NCBI GenBank assembly: GCA_037576215.1
Contig: JBANDB010000005.1
Span: 1,612,001 to 1,676,000, forward strand
DNA from: Armillaria gallica
Lineage: Eukaryota; Basidiomycota; Agaricomycetes; Agaricales; Physalacriaceae
Direction: 5' to 3'
DNA: 64,000 nucleotides
Positions 34,740-47,191 of the stretch are shown piece by piece (the first letter of the stretch is position 1; the number at the start of each line of letters is the position of its first letter). Below the pieces are notes generated by a model. The model searched no databases. It saw only the letters and a list, made by a program, of their open reading frames with translations, and was not told the DNA's origin. Both the position numbers and the translations under genes were made by a program.

Positions 34740-35680
34740 AACTAAATTGATCCTCTGCAAACAATGAGAATACAAAAGAAGATTCGAGTTAAAGATGCGC
34801 ACCTCAGCTCAAATTAATATGTGTGGGCCATATCCACGACGAGGACATGCTGAGAGCTGCCGATGAAACACAGCATGCTGTAAACTTTACCGAGTTCTTG
34901 ATCAAAAAAAGTCTGTCAAAAATGAGCTAACGAAGGATTTATATGGTTGGAACCGCACCATAAAACACTAATGCGCCAGCCCAAGGAAAATCGATAAGTC
35001 ACGAAGAGCCAAAAAATTACCACTTCATGGAACAATGAAGCCTGACATCATCGTACGCCGACCCACCAGCCCCAAGCGCAAACGCCGCGATCGATGACCA
35101 CAGGCTTGCTGATATCGGCCAGACCATCGACCCCAAGAACAACTGCTCCGTGCTTCGGCATGCACGCGCAGGGAAATTCATAGGGTTTACAAGCACAACT
35201 GTGGGCGTAAAAGGCATTAACCCGGGGGCACCGACATCAACACACCAGACATGGCGAAAGTAAGCATGATTGAGTAAATCTGTGGCTAGCAGAGGTAGAC
35301 TCCCGAGATGCGGTATTAGACACTGACGAAGCAGGTGGAGGCTGACTGCGTCATCCACGCAGAGCAACGACTGACTCTAGAGTCTTGCACGGATACGCAA
35401 CGCGTGGCTGCATTTTTTTTTGTTTTGGTGAAAACGAGCGACGCCCAAAGAATCCAGTTTTCAAAGCAGAGATGAGGACCCCCCTTCTCCGTCGAATATC
35501 CTTCAGTTAACGTCTTGGAGGACAGAGAGCACGACGAGAGCTAGGAAGATGCTGGTAAGAAGTAAAAGGGGGGAGCTGAAAAAACCGGAATATTGTTTTG
35601 ATTGTTTGCCAGGAGCCTCCGGTTCCGTTCCGATAGGTTCCGAGCCTGAGGATCGACCACCATGTTCTTGGCACCTGTTC
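34740..35680 (-). repeat. Repeated unit R, copy R3
   Basis: Reverse-strand copy of the unit. It matches R4 in the hydrophobic-tail exon (about 35503-35660), in TGCGTGGATGACGCAGTCAG near 35345, in the GGCGTACGA...ATTTTTTGGCTCTTCGTGA stretch (about 35055 down to 34990), and matches R1 distally (AGCTCATTTTTGACA). The open frame at 35017-35367 lies inside it and is not preserved in the other copies. Confidence 0.6.
35503..35672 (-). pseudogene. Orphan 3' exon with GPI-signal-like tail
   Basis: On the reverse strand an acceptor-like cag is followed by an open frame reading CQEHGGRSSGSEPIGTEPEA, then LLLLTSIFLALVVLSVLQDV, then Asn and TGA at 35503-35505. This is a hydrophilic Ser/Gly/Pro-rich linker followed by a 20-residue hydrophobic end, the usual form of a GPI-attachment signal. 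Copies R1 and R4 have related endings (PFFLLLTTIFLA; LVALIVLEDVD). No matching upstream exons are visible between here and the transporter gene, so I call it a gene fragment rather than a gene. Confidence 0.4.
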
Positions 35681-36587
35681 GTGTAATTAAAGAGTTGTCA
35701 AATGCTTTCAATTTTGCTGTACTTGACGCTTTTTTGCCAGAGGAGAGGGGTCTTCGTGCGTGGCCTCCACTTAAATTTCAACTTTAAGCAGGTCGTCAAG
35801 GGTATGCGGGCGTTATGGTTCCTGGTTGAGACGATACTTATGCGATCGCCTCTGCTGCTACAGGAAACATAGCAAAACTCATTCGTTTATCTTTACTCTG
35901 GTACTATGGAGTAGCATATCCCTCCGATTTTTTCCTGCACCTCGCTAGTCACCTCTAGCTTTGTTTTAAGCTTCCTTGAAGCGGTGTATGCGGCGCCATC
36001 TTCATTTTCTTCTTGAATTCGCGCCGACGGCCATGTAGATTCGACGGGAGAGTATGGCCACCGGTGTATGGACCCAGCGGGCCGACGGTTTGTAGCAAAC
36101 AGGCCGACGGGGGTCGAAGTATCTATAACTAACATTGAGGCTATTTAAAACTTGGAGTGCAAATTTGAAATTGCAGCTCCAGAGTCACACTACATGGCTC
36201 GAACCAAGTATTGCTCCATAGCTACGCGGTGGGAACGGAGGGGAAAAAAGACAGCCGCAAATAATAATACATCGTCCTTAGCGCTGCTTGATTAGATTTG
36301 CGCGGCAACGCCCGAGTATCACTTTTCATTTGACACGACAAGCGAAAAGTCCGTCTTTGCTGGACCCGATATGAGTGGTGTATCCTCTGGGTGCGCAGTT
36401 CCTCGTGTCATGGGCTACCTACGTGGATAGACCTTTTCTGCGATGGGATTCTATCTGGAGTTAGATGTGTTTTCAAACTCAATGGTTCTTCTGCCCTTTC
36501 TGGTCTCTTATTACCGCATGCTTGGTCAGTCTTGTGGAGGTATTAAAGCATCAAGAATGGAACCCTCCATTATCCTGGATCTCCACC
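35681..36587. other. No gene recognised
   Basis: The 80-codon open frame at 35893-36135 on the minus strand lies upstream of the orphan exon in the right direction, but I could not join the two convincingly. Confidence 0.4.
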
Positions 36588-38727
36588 ATGTCTGCGTTGC
36601 TTTACAGATCAAGCTCCGCTGACGACTCGGACACGACAGTCATACACTCACCGTCCTTATCTGATATTGAACTCGAGGCTGGCAGCAAGCAATTAGTAGA
36701 TGCGTCTTTTGAACGCAAAACGATGTTTGTACCTTTTCAATGTCCTTCCAGCGGTATACTCAAAATCTTTACAGGCGCCGCGTCGATTGGCGGCTCTTAC
36801 CCATACTTGGAGCTCTCTATGCGTTAGCTCTCATTGATAGGACAAACGTCGGTGTAGCAGGTCTTACGAGTATGAGTGCAGACCTCGTACGTGTACGGTA
36901 AAATCGTTGTGGTTACTACTTACGATCTTCATTGGCAGGGACTGGATGTTGGTGTGCGCTACAGCATTGTATCATGCATCTATTTCGTCCCATACATCCT
37001 TCTGTTCGTCTTTGCCTCTTCAAATCCCCTTGATTTGTTGGTACCCATTATCTTCATAGTGAACTCCCAAGCAACATGTGCCTGCGCGCGGTTGGAGCCC
37101 GTAATCTTCTCTCCGGTACTGTTCTCGCTTGGGGTGCCGTGCAGCTCGCAATGGGCTTTGTTCCGACTTGGGGATACTTGGTACTCTGCAGGACCCTTCT
37201 AGGAGTTTTCGAGGTAAGGATATGACTGCCAAATTATGTGTTTAGCTCATCTCGGTCACTTAGGCGGGCTTTTTCCCGGCGTTAGTGTTCATCGTGACTA
37301 CGTGGTAAGTGGGTCAAGTATGTTCATCAGATTCGTATTCATCGGTATTACTAGGTACAAACGCCCCGAAGTTCAAAAAAAGTATGCACGCCCTATGTCG
37401 TGGACACTTTATATTCCTGGCTAATCTTTCTGATGCTAGGTTGGCTGCGCTGTATATGACATCGATTCTCGCCGGTGGATTCAGCGCCATCTTGGCATAT
37501 GCTCTGAACCTTCTCGACGGTAAAGGCGGCCTTAGCGGGTGGTCCTGGATCTTCGTGAGGGCTTAAAACCGAGAATCACATATGTTTATTCATTCCGAGG
37601 GCATGTTTTCGTAGATCATCGAAGGAGCGGCCACCATGATTTTCGGGATCGCATCTTGGATATTCATCCCCGACTTTCCCGACAGGAACACCTTCCTTAC
37701 CGCTGAACAGACTGCCCTGGTGTTGAGACGTATTGAAGAAGACCGCGGTGATGCATTGCCTGATTCATTAAGGGGAAAGGTGTTGCTTCATCTCAGTGAT
37801 TGGAAGCTCTGGATATTCGGTCAGCACCCTAACTCTCATCCTGATGTTTTGTTGTTCATAGAATTGTAGCCTTGATGTATCTGTGCGTAACGGTTCCAGC
37901 GTACGCGATCGGGTTCGTCTTTCGGCTTTCACGTATAATTCCTTGACTGACGATGTTTGTCATAGGTTCTTCGTGACTTCGATTTTGAGCGGGATGGGCT
38001 GGAATGTGGAGATGTCTCTGTTGCTTGTAAGTTCATATTGGATAAGCTCGTTACTTTGCTAATGAATGAACATTTAACAGACTGCCCCTCCGTACGTTTT
38101 TGCGGTAAGCAATCGGACATCCGTTTTAAACGGATTGGCAGCTTATAGGTTTTGTCCTGCAGGCTGTTTCTGTCATGTCGTTTGCGTGGTTGTCCGACAG
38201 ATACCACATGAGAGCTTTGTTCCTCGCCATACAAGCACTGATGACTATTGTCGGACTGACGTTGACGGCATACGCTGGCCCCCCCGGCTGGCGTTATACT
38301 GGTGAGCCCGACGACAAGTCTATGCGCGCGGTCCGTTAACTCATCTCTCGTAACAGGAATATTTTTGGCCAACGCAGGCTGTTCGGCAAGTATACCTGGG
38401 ATTCTAGCATATGTATGTCTTTATCTTTCCCTGTACATCAATGCTCATTTCCATGGCCAGTCTTCAAACAACATCATATCGCACTCTAAACGGGCTGTCA
38501 CGACGGCGATCACAGTCAGTTTCGGCGGAATAGGTGGGGTCATTGCGACTACTATCTATCGTCAGCAAGACATCCCGCGATACATCCCGGGGATGCTCGC
38601 CACGATCTCCCTCCAGGTACTCTTATTGATTCTGCTTGGCATCATGACGGCACACTTCTGGCATGAGAATAAGAAGGTGAAGTCGAAGAAAGACGGTCAG
38701 GCCGGGGAATTTTTGTATATGTTGTAA
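36588..38727 (+). CDS. MFS transporter, anion:cation symporter (allantoate/nicotinate permease-like), copy 1
   Basis: A multi-exon gene starting MSALLYRSSSADDSDTT after CCACC. Splicing (for example after AT at 36722 to GCGCCGCG at 36774) gives RRVDWRLLPILGALYALALI, then DRTNVGVAGL, the ACS-family first helix and its DRxN signature. Next come ELPSNMCLRAVGARNLLSG, WGAVQLAMGFVPTWGYLVLC, AGFFPALVFIVTTW, YKRPEVQKK and LAALYMTSILAGGFSAILAY, then IFGIASWIFIPDFP. The second half has FAWLSDRYHMRALF and ends in a lysine-rich cytosolic tail (HENKKVKSKKDGQAGE) at TAA 38725-38727. ACS members import organic anions such as allantoate, nicotinate, pantothenate or biotin precursors; the substrate cannot be named here. 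About 12 TM helices expected in the plasma membrane. Appears intact. Confidence 0.82.
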
Positions 38728-39089
38728 TTATTTTTGGGGGTGGAGGGAACGGCGCACTATACTATCTAATCCTAATCTATTGCTTTTGAACGAATAAGCT
38801 CCAACAACGTATGCAACGGTGGTCGATGGATCTTGCAGTGCCTTCGGTTGGTCACTCTGAGCTCCCTTACACGAAGGCTCCCTACGGAGGTAGTAGATCT
38901 GACCGAACAGAGATCGCGGTCGCTTCGTGGCAAAGAGCGTGAAGTATACGGGTCCTACTGGTGTTTAATATCTCTGGGCCATATAATTAATTCAGGCCGA
39001 CTTCTAATACATCTGAAACACGCCGGTGAAAGTATTTAAGTGAATGACTAGTGGTATTAAGTTTCAATATAGCTTTCCAATCCATATAA
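38728..39089. other. Tail-to-tail intergenic region of the transporter pair
   Basis: 362 bases between the two stop codons. No gene is seen and the two 3' flanks are not obviously similar to each other. Confidence 0.5.
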
Positions 39090-41200
39090 TTATAGCATGT
39101 ACGCAAATCCTCCGACGTCTCCCTTCGACTTCATCTTCTTGTTTTCATACCAGAAATGTACCGTCGTGATGCTAAGTAGAACCAATAAGAGTACTTGGAG
39201 AGCAATCGTCGTAATGATCCCCGGGATGTATCGTGGGAAGTCCTGCTGACGATATATGGTGGTCGCAACGATCCCGCCTATTCCGCCGAAACTGACTGTG
39301 ATCGCCGTCGTGACAGCCCGTTTAGAGTGCGATATGATGTTGTTTGAAGACTGGCCATGGAAATGAGCATTGAAGTGTGAGGAGTACTAAAGACATACGT
39401 ATGCTAGAATCCCTGGAATACTTGCCGAACAGCCTGCGTTGGCCAAAAATATTCCTGTTACGCGAGATGAGTAAAAGGACCGCATGCAATGGCTCATTAG
39501 TAGCCTCGTTGTCGGACTCACCGGTATACCGCCAGCCAGGAGGACTAGCGTAGCCCGTCAACGTCAGTCCGATAATAGACATCAGTGCTTGTATGACGAT
39601 GAACAAAGCCCTCATGTGGTATCTGTCAGACAACCACGCAAACAATACGACACAAAGAGCCGCGAAAATGTACGGAGGAGCAGTCTGTTGAATATTCGAT
39701 GATTAGAAAAGTAGAGGGTTAATCCAGTCGGAACTTACAAGCAACAGGGACATCTGCAAATTCCATCCCATCCCACTCAAGACCAGGCTGACGAAGAATC
39801 TGCGAATACGCTACATCAGTCATGGGATTACGATGGAGAGTGGAAGACGTACCCAACTGCGTACGCTGGGACTGTTACACACAGATACATCACGGCTACA
39901 CACCTATGAGCACCAAAGCACCGGGGATGAGAGTGGAGATGCTTACCAAATATCCAGACCTTCCAGTCACTGAGATGGAGCAGTACCTTTCCCCTCATCG
40001 AATCAGGCAATGCATCACCGCGGTCTTCTTCGATACGGCGCAGCACCAGGGCAGTCTGTTCAGCAGTAAGGAAGGTGTTCTTGTCTGGAAAGTCGGGGAT
40101 AAAAATCCAAGATGCGATCCCGAAAATCATGGTGGCAGCTCCTTCGATGATCTATAACAGTACGGGGGAGTCAATAAACGTGGATGGTCTACGGTATGAA
40201 GTCCTCACAAATATCCAGGACCACCCGTCAAGGCCGCCTTTGCCGTCAAGAAGACTCAGAGCGTATGCCAATATAGAGCTGAATCCGCCCGCGACGATCG
40301 ATGTCATATACAGTGCAGCCAACCTAAATCATGAAGTCAGCGGGAGGGCAACATCATCCATAATATATGCCACTCATACTTCTTCTGAACTTCATGGCGT
40401 TTGTACCTAGTAATGCTAGTCAATAAAAACTGAAACGAGTAAGCGTGTTTGACACACTCACCAAGTCGTCACGATGAATATCAACGCCGGAAAAAAACCC
40501 GCCTATGATAAGAATAGGTTAACTAGACGGATCGAATACGCCATTCGATGACAATGGACTTGCCTCGAAAACGCCTAGAAGGGTCCTGCAGAGTACCAAG
40601 TATCCCCAAGTCGGAACGAAGCCCATTCCAAGCTGTACAGCTCCCCAAGCGAGAACGGTACCTGTAAGAAGATTACGGACTCCAACTGCACGCAGGCACA
40701 TGTTGCTGGGAAGTTCACTATTAAAATTGGCATTTAGATGATTATCGACAAATTGAAGGAATAGGCGAGGACGAACAGAAGGATGTATGGAATGAAATAA
40801 ATGCATGACACGATGCTGTAGCGCGCGCCGACATCCAAGTCCTGTATATCACGAGTAACAATCAACAGATTTATACAAAGCGTGCACGTATACATACGAG
40901 GTCATCGCCCATACCCGTTAGACGTGCCACGCCCATGTTGGTCCTATCAATAAGAGCTAATGCGTAGAGTGCTCCAAGTAAGGGTAAGAGCCGCCAATCG
41001 ACGCGGCGCCTGTAAGAAATTAAACATAGTGAACATGATAGAGGCCAAAAGGCGACGTACATAGTTTTGTGTTCAAACGACATATCGACGTGCTCGCCTT
41101 TGGCCGCGACTTCTATATCAGAGGATAACGGCAGGGTCTTCACAATGAGAATTGAAGAGGGTTCAGTGTCGGAGCCTGCTCCAGAAGACAGGATAGACAT
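39090..41200 (-). CDS. MFS transporter, anion:cation symporter family, copy 2
   Basis: An inverted paralogue of the preceding gene with the same intron positions. It starts MSILSSGAGSDTEPSS at 41200. Exon 1 ends in codon ATG split by an intron (gtacgt...ttacag), then RRVDWRLLPLLGALYALALI and DRTNMGVARL. ELPSNMCLRAVGVRNLL, GMGFVPTWGYLVLC, AGFFPALIFIVTTW, WIFIPDFPDKNTFL and FAWLSDRYHMRALFIVIQAL follow. The C-terminus reads YENKKMKSKGDVGGFAYML with TAA at 39090-39092. Protein identity with copy 1 is high across the shared segments, while the first 40 residues differ much more. All frames are open after splicing. Likely substrate class as for copy 1. Confidence 0.82.
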
Positions 41201-42689
41201 GATAGTACTGAAAAGAAGATGTAGGATCTCAGTGGTGTTTCCTGTTGCTTTAATATCTCAAAGGGACTGACCAAGCATGTGGTAATCAGGACAGTGGAGT
41301 CTTATTGAAGAAATAAGGCTTCCATCGCAGAAAGGGTGCGTCCATGGAGGTGAGGGGCAACGCGTGCATACACAACACGCGACTACATACTCTTCGCGCC
41401 GTGTAAGATTGGTGCCAGAAAGAGATACTCGGCCGTTGCCGCCCGCACAAAAAGCACGATTCAAGTTACCGCAGTCTTTGAATACTCCCGTGTGCATTAT
41501 TGTATGGCTACGTAGGGCCCGGCTGTCCTTTCTTATAGCTTTGCTAGCCATAGATAGCTATGATTCCCGCACATCCATGCTGTGTGGACGACCCACTGGC
41601 TTCCATCTGTTTCGTCGAGTTTCGACGTCTGACATGAACGTCGGCTGGATGCCGCTAGCCACGGTTCATCGGCAGTGCGGCTGTTTAGCCTTGTGCTATG
41701 ACAATTTGTATCGATATCACTTCAATGAGCCGTTCTTAAACTCGTCTCTACTACTTTTAAGCCTTGGGGTAGTTTCCACTGCGGAGGAGCACCCCTGTCA
41801 ATAGCACCAAGGTCATCGACCGCAGTATGAAGAGGGACACCTATCGAAATTTTCTCTATCATCACCGAGGTAACGCTGCATAATACCTATGTTGGGTGTC
41901 ATTGGCCCTAGTAAATGGCAGCATAAACTGAGATTTACAAGAATTGTAGTCGCACACCAGTCGACGCAACGGCAACATTCATCACGATCTAGGTCTTCAA
42001 TGGCGAGTCAGAGATAGTAAATATCACGATGGAATACCACACACCATAAATGTCTAGGAGAACACAGGGAAACACGATGCTGTCTTAGGCGCTTCGCCAG
42101 ATGTTCTCAACAATCTCGCCAAAGCGGAAATACTTTTTAATCAGCACCGAACATAACGATAAAGAAACAGAGAGATAGGATAACCGCGTGCGCAGCAAAG
42201 AAGGCAGTGCAATTGTTGAATCCAACTCTTCGCTAACCTCGGTGATCTCGCATTCATCCAAAGATACAGTCTCCAGTGTTCTGAACGAAAGTAAGCCTGC
42301 CGAATGATCATGACGCGAACTGACATTGTAGCATCAGATTACAAGGCAGGTCAGAGTCGGTTCGACCTTTAGACGGACTCGCTGCTGACGAACTATATCG
42401 ATTGCGACATCGAGAAGCTCTTGGCGAAGTGCAGAGCTCTTTGTCAAAGGCAGTTTTGGCTGGAACGCCGAGCGCATGAATCTCAGCCGCCTCTGTAAGG
42501 ACAGACACTTCACCAGGTAGATGAAGGAGGCGGATTGAGATGGTACCGTTCGGGAGCCCCATAGGAAAGGCGAGACTGCGAGACTCATCGAAGGAAGTTT
42601 AACGCATTTGCATCCTGGGTGCAGTTGCAGGACATTTTGCACATCCTCAAACCGCGACGCTGCAGTCTAAGGTACCAAGGTAGTCGATA
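41201..42689. other. No complete gene; possible decayed exons on the minus strand
   Basis: On the minus strand a stretch near 42085-42290 reads SFRTLETVSLDECEITEV and ends ENIWRSA before a stop, looking like a leucine-rich-repeat exon. It can be joined by a GT-AG intron to the frame at 42345-42562 (RLLHLPGEVSVLTEAAEI). A competing frame there is equally protein-like, so I do not call a gene. 41201-42070 shows nothing. Confidence 0.3.
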
Positions 42690-43690
42690 AAGAAAGAGGT
42701 CTAATTTAATGACATCGATAAGAGTATGTAGCAATACCGCTAAATGATTCCTCTGCTCTAAATTTGAGAATATGAAAAAAGTGCAGTATAGACACGAACC
42801 TGGTGATAACATGGACATGCGCAAATATCTTCGAAAAGAAATGTTGGGTTTATCGACCCCATAACGCTATGAGGAACTGTCGATGATGAGCTGCAGAAAG
42901 GCTGGTTGAAAAAAAGAGACGCACGAGTCACCGGCTACGGGCGCAGCAACGACTCACGAAGAGCCGGGTTGGAAAAAATTGGCCACCACGCGAAAACAAT
43001 GGAGCTCGCCATCCTCGTACGCCTAACCAGCACCGCCGAGCAACATTCCGCCTGGCCATCCCACAAGCATATTGTGTCCGGGCACGCACATAGGATATAC
43101 TCATCGCAAATGGAGCTTAGCCGAGGCGGCGACAAACACTAACGAAACCAACGAACCGCCACTCAGGCCAGTGACCATAGATGACAGTCTGCAGACTCGA
43201 AGGCTCACATGCCAGCGCGTACTGATGAAGCAAGTGATGCTGGCAATGCCGTCCACACAATAATTCCTTAGGCTCGGGAGAGCAAGGATGCTAGCAGCTT
43301 CTGCAGCTGCCTTAACTCCCTACTGCAGGGTTTGCGTCTCAATAGGTACGCGTACGATGTCGATAGACGGAAAATTCCAAAGGATCACAAGGCAGAGCCG
43401 ACGATTTCACCAGTAATCCAATCTTCGCGATGTGCAACCCTCTCCATTGACAGCCCTTCAGTCAACATCTTCGAGGACGATGAGCGCGACGAGAGAACGG
43501 ATCGTATGGAGGAGACGACGCAAGACTCTGACATTGCGAAAGGGAGATGGTGGTAAAAAGAAAGGGGGAACGGCTTGGACTAGGGGAATTAACCTTTTGT
43601 TTGTTTGGCAGACGCCTTGTCATTTGTGCCGTTCCGTTCCGCTGTTTCAAGCACGTTCGGCATTTTTTCTGATAGCTCAGTGAATGCATA
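42690..43690 (-). repeat. Repeated unit R, copy R4
   Basis: Reverse-strand copy with the longest match to R1. Conserved blocks, in minus-strand order: tail-coding sequence ending CTCATCGTCCTCGAAGATGT (about 43440-43560), GTCTATCGACATCG (about 43358-43371), TGTGTGGACGGCATTGCCAG (about 43240-43265), GGTGCTGGTTAGGCGTACGA (about 43015-43035) and GCGCATGTCCATGTTATC (about 42800-42820). The tail frame is broken by an upstream TAA, so this copy is non-coding. Confidence 0.65.
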
Positions 43691-45213
43691 TCATTAATGC
43701 AACGGAGCAGTTTTACCAGTAGGCTGAGAGAAAGCTTTGCGAGGTAGCAATACTGATCGTAATTGGCCTTTGTAACGCCTGTTACATCCGGTTTCACATT
43801 AAGCAGTAGTGATCGACAGCCTCAGAATGGTTTGGGGGTAAAAATAAGGCGGATCGTAAGAGTTCAAAAGAAAAAAAAAATCCAGAGCTATCGTTCGAGG
43901 GATGCACGAAAAATGAGAGACAAGCACTTTGCTTTCAGACTCAAAACGTTACAGAACATGACGGTTTCAGTGTCCGCTCTGCCGTCTTTCGGCGACGATG
44001 CAGCGCGTTGCCTCGTCGGCGAGCCGAGCCGGTAGCCAGCAATATCGGACTTCCAATTCAACCGTGACATTCACTGTGACGGAATTTTGCCCTGATTTAT
44101 TATGACCCCTCAGGCTGCATCTCGGCCATCGCCCGACACTTGTTCTACTCAATGAATTACCTAAGGATTGGAACACATCCATGAAGATAAGGGTCAAAGT
44201 TCTAAGGAAACGGAACATAGGTGAGAGGTACACAAATTCATTGAACATTCATTCATATCCTGAGTCCTGATCACATAGTACTGCGCAGTGTGGCTACCAG
44301 TTCCGATCCCTGCACATTCCGAGCCAAATCTGCTCGCGCCTGCCAACTCCCGAACCGGGTGCACTATCTCAAAACCAATGGTCGGTAGTATACATCACAT
44401 TCACGCTGAACCCTTTACTTTTTTAGACTGCTTATGCGCCACAACTTAGCAGCGCCTTGCCAGCACGCTTGTAAACCGACTCTCTGGGTGATCGGCTTTC
44501 AACGGCAGTTTGCGGACGTCGTTACGTTTCTGTTCAGGAGCACCTACGACTAATAAAAGCACCTTCCTTCCTAACGTTACAACATGGAATCTCGGGTAAA
44601 TTCAGCCATCGATGACGTTCATGTCTCTTCTTTTGCAGCAGTGAAGCCGCTGACGGTGCGACCAGTGGGGCTCTGAGGAACCAATGATGTCCGCTACACA
44701 CAATACCTCCAATGCATAAGACATTGAACGATATTGCAAAGCTGGAACCGTCTGGAGTGGCACATTTCAGTCATGGTGTAAAGACGAGTCCATCCAGTTT
44801 AGTACCAGATGACTACAACGGATTGATAGCTGAAACAACACTCGAGAGGAAGGTCGCCCTTCGTCCAGTTCTATATCTGTGCGGCCGAAGTCTGAACAGG
44901 TATGCATCTATAAATAAAACGGCAAGTCTTAAAACGTTCTGTCAGCTGCTGAAGGTTATTTCCTCAGCAGGTACCGCCAATACCCGCATCGACGCAAAGC
45001 GGTGGCGGCAGCGTACGCCCACCCGACGAAGCCGTGAACCCTTTCCGGTCCTGTGTTGAAGTAGACGGCTGTACGTCGTCGAAACATCCCGCCGAGACTC
45101 TGACACGTTAGGTGCAATCGGTGTCGATCACGACTCATATGTATGTCATTTCTCACGCATGAGGCATATAAGTATAGACCAAAAATCCGTTGTCCATTCA
45201 CTACCCTTCCACG
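43691..45213. other. No gene recognised
   Basis: Short open frames only; the longest, 44712-45059 on the plus strand (115 codons), has no known motif. A TATA-like CATATAAGT at 45165-45173 precedes the superoxide dismutase gene. Confidence 0.5.
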
Positions 45214-45946
45214 ATGTTCAAGTCACTATTACTCGCACTCGCAGTCGCTCTCCCCGCCTTATCCGCGGATTCTTTCGTCTCCCAGGTACCTAGTCCAATC
45301 AACTACTCCTCTTTCGATACTGACCACCAATATACAGGCTGTCTCCGTCATGACCGGGCCAGGTCAAGTTAAAGGAACTGTTATATTTCAACAATCCGGC
45401 GTCGACGGGCCCGTTCACATAACGGGGCGTATCGAAGGCCTTGATCCTTCCGCACTAAGAGGCTTCCATGTCCAGTACGTTTAACGTCTCTTTCCCTTTG
45501 CTATCCTAACCGTTTCGTAGCACCTCCGGGAACCTCACCGGCGGCTGCGACTCTACAGGGGAACATTGGAATCCCTTCAACACCACTCATGGCGGTCTCC
45601 AGGACCCCAAGGACAAAAGGCATGTAGGCGACCTCGGAAATGTCCAAACCGATGCGAATGGTGTAGCGACTTTGGATATAACTGATGATATCATGTCGCT
45701 CAATGGGCCGCTGAGTATTGTTGGGTACGTTACTTGCGCGAGACGAGAAGAAGAATGTTTACGAAATTTTGCAGACGTGCGATTGTTGTTCACGCCGGTA
45801 CAGATGACTTGGGCAAAGGTGGAACTCCTCTGTCGCTTGTCAATGGCAACTCTGGAGCGAGAGTTTCATGTGGCGTTATTGGTACGTTTGTGTTCAGGTT
45901 TTCGAAGTTGTTCTGACGAAGAGAACCTTTTTCAGGATTGTCGTAG
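45214..45946 (+). CDS. Secreted Cu/Zn superoxide dismutase
   Basis: Five exons (45214-45285, 45338-45474, 45521-45724, 45775-45881, 45936-45946) encode 176 residues. An N-terminal signal peptide ([20 protein letters not shown]) is followed by the Sod1 fold. The metal ligands are all present: HVH (the second His is split by an intron) in GFHVHTSG, His in EHWNP, His in THGG, His and Asp in RHVGDLGN, and His in IVVHAGTDD. The disulphide cysteines (GGCDS; VSCGVIG) and the active-site arginine (GARVSCG) are also seen. It converts superoxide to oxygen and hydrogen peroxide, here probably outside the cell or in the wall, which fits a fungus secreting oxidases. The last exon codes for only three codons; a different 3' end is possible. 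Confidence 0.88.
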
Positions 45947-46215
45947 TTTCTGCCTTCTAAGCGGACTTCTTTTGCTCTATGAATATATCACTGTTACCCC
46001 ATGTCCTTTGGACAGTTCCCAATATAACTCATATAAATTTAGTCTTTCTTTGCCTAGAAGCGCCTTAACGCCATGAAAAGGGGTCTTCTTTTGTTTGGAT
46101 TGTTGTTCTTCAGAAACAATGTTTGATGACAGGTCGCAACGTGTTGGGATGAAATGCATCTTTCTTTAAAAGCTAGGGTTCCCTTCTCTCTACATCTTAC
46201 TCTTCTTCGGCCACC

Positions 46216-46876
46216 ATGGATAGAATGAGGAATCCTCCAAGGAGACTTCGAGGGAAGGCCGCAATCTTACATGAGGTTCCATCACCCATTCCACGACTTA
46301 CTTCATCACGCCATATCCCTTACACGGATACATCGGCAACGGCAAACGAAATCACAAGACATGGGTCGCGTCTTTGTCTCTGTGGAGTTTACGGTTCGGG
46401 GGGATGCGAGTGGCAATTCTTGTACCTGTATCAAATGATCATCGCCATACACGAAGTCCTACCGATTCAGGACATCGATAAACGGTTGCAGTAAGTGATG
46501 CTATTCTTCATTCGCCGCTGATGTTTATAAACTTTGGACCAGTAGCGGCGCACCTACTCCACCTCCGAAACTGAATTCGAAAACCCTCACGGACTCGCAA
46601 AAGAGGACGTTCTTTGTGACCCCTTCACGCACGAACGAGAATCCAACGTTTGCTATCATTAAGACATTTGCTTATTCGTCTCCGTCCCTCGAGGGTGGCG
46701 CAGGACCTTGGGTCGAGAGCAAAGATGGCAAGCTTATTTGTTTGGGATGTGGTTGCGGACATGATTCTTCTGCTTGGCCAGAGCATCGCGATTCTTGTTC
46801 GGGGATAGACGATGCGATTTTGAGATCTGTGGTCGGAGCATGGGAGATCGAGGCGAGGGTGAAGGCGCAGTCCTGA
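46216..46876 (+). CDS. Orphan protein with cysteine clusters, 202 aa
   Basis: Two exons (46216-46490, 46543-46876) around a 52-base intron with donor gtaagt. The start lies in an excellent context, GCCACCATGG. The N-terminus is basic (MDRMRNPPRRLRGKAAIL). A first cysteine group, CLCGVYGSGGC, is in the middle of exon 1's product. A second, CLGCGCGHDSSAWPEHRDSC, is near the end and has the look of a small metal-binding or zinc-ribbon-like module. The end is helical (AWEIEARVKAQS). No signal peptide, so probably intracellular. It is transcribed in the same direction as the superoxide dismutase, 270 bases away. I do not recognise the family. Confidence 0.55.
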
Positions 46877-47191
46877 GCTCTGGGCATAGCATATAGATTG
46901 TAAAATAGATAGAGCATTCAGGGAAATGGACGGATCGCCAAAGTTTGTTGAAAGGTTCAGTTGTTAGTGAGCGTCCAGCGTCGCGTCTCCGTCGCGTCGC
47001 GTCAGTGGCGCGCACGTGATTTTCTTTGTATTGCAATTTGAAATTGGAATTGAAAGACCTCCCGCTTCCTTATAGGACCTTAAGTAGTCTGGTACCATCA
47101 CCGCCACCACCACCACCTTCAACAACTCTTTCGACCAGAGGCCTGACTCTCCAGTAGTCCAAAGCTCTTATAGCTTAGCTGAAATCAATAC

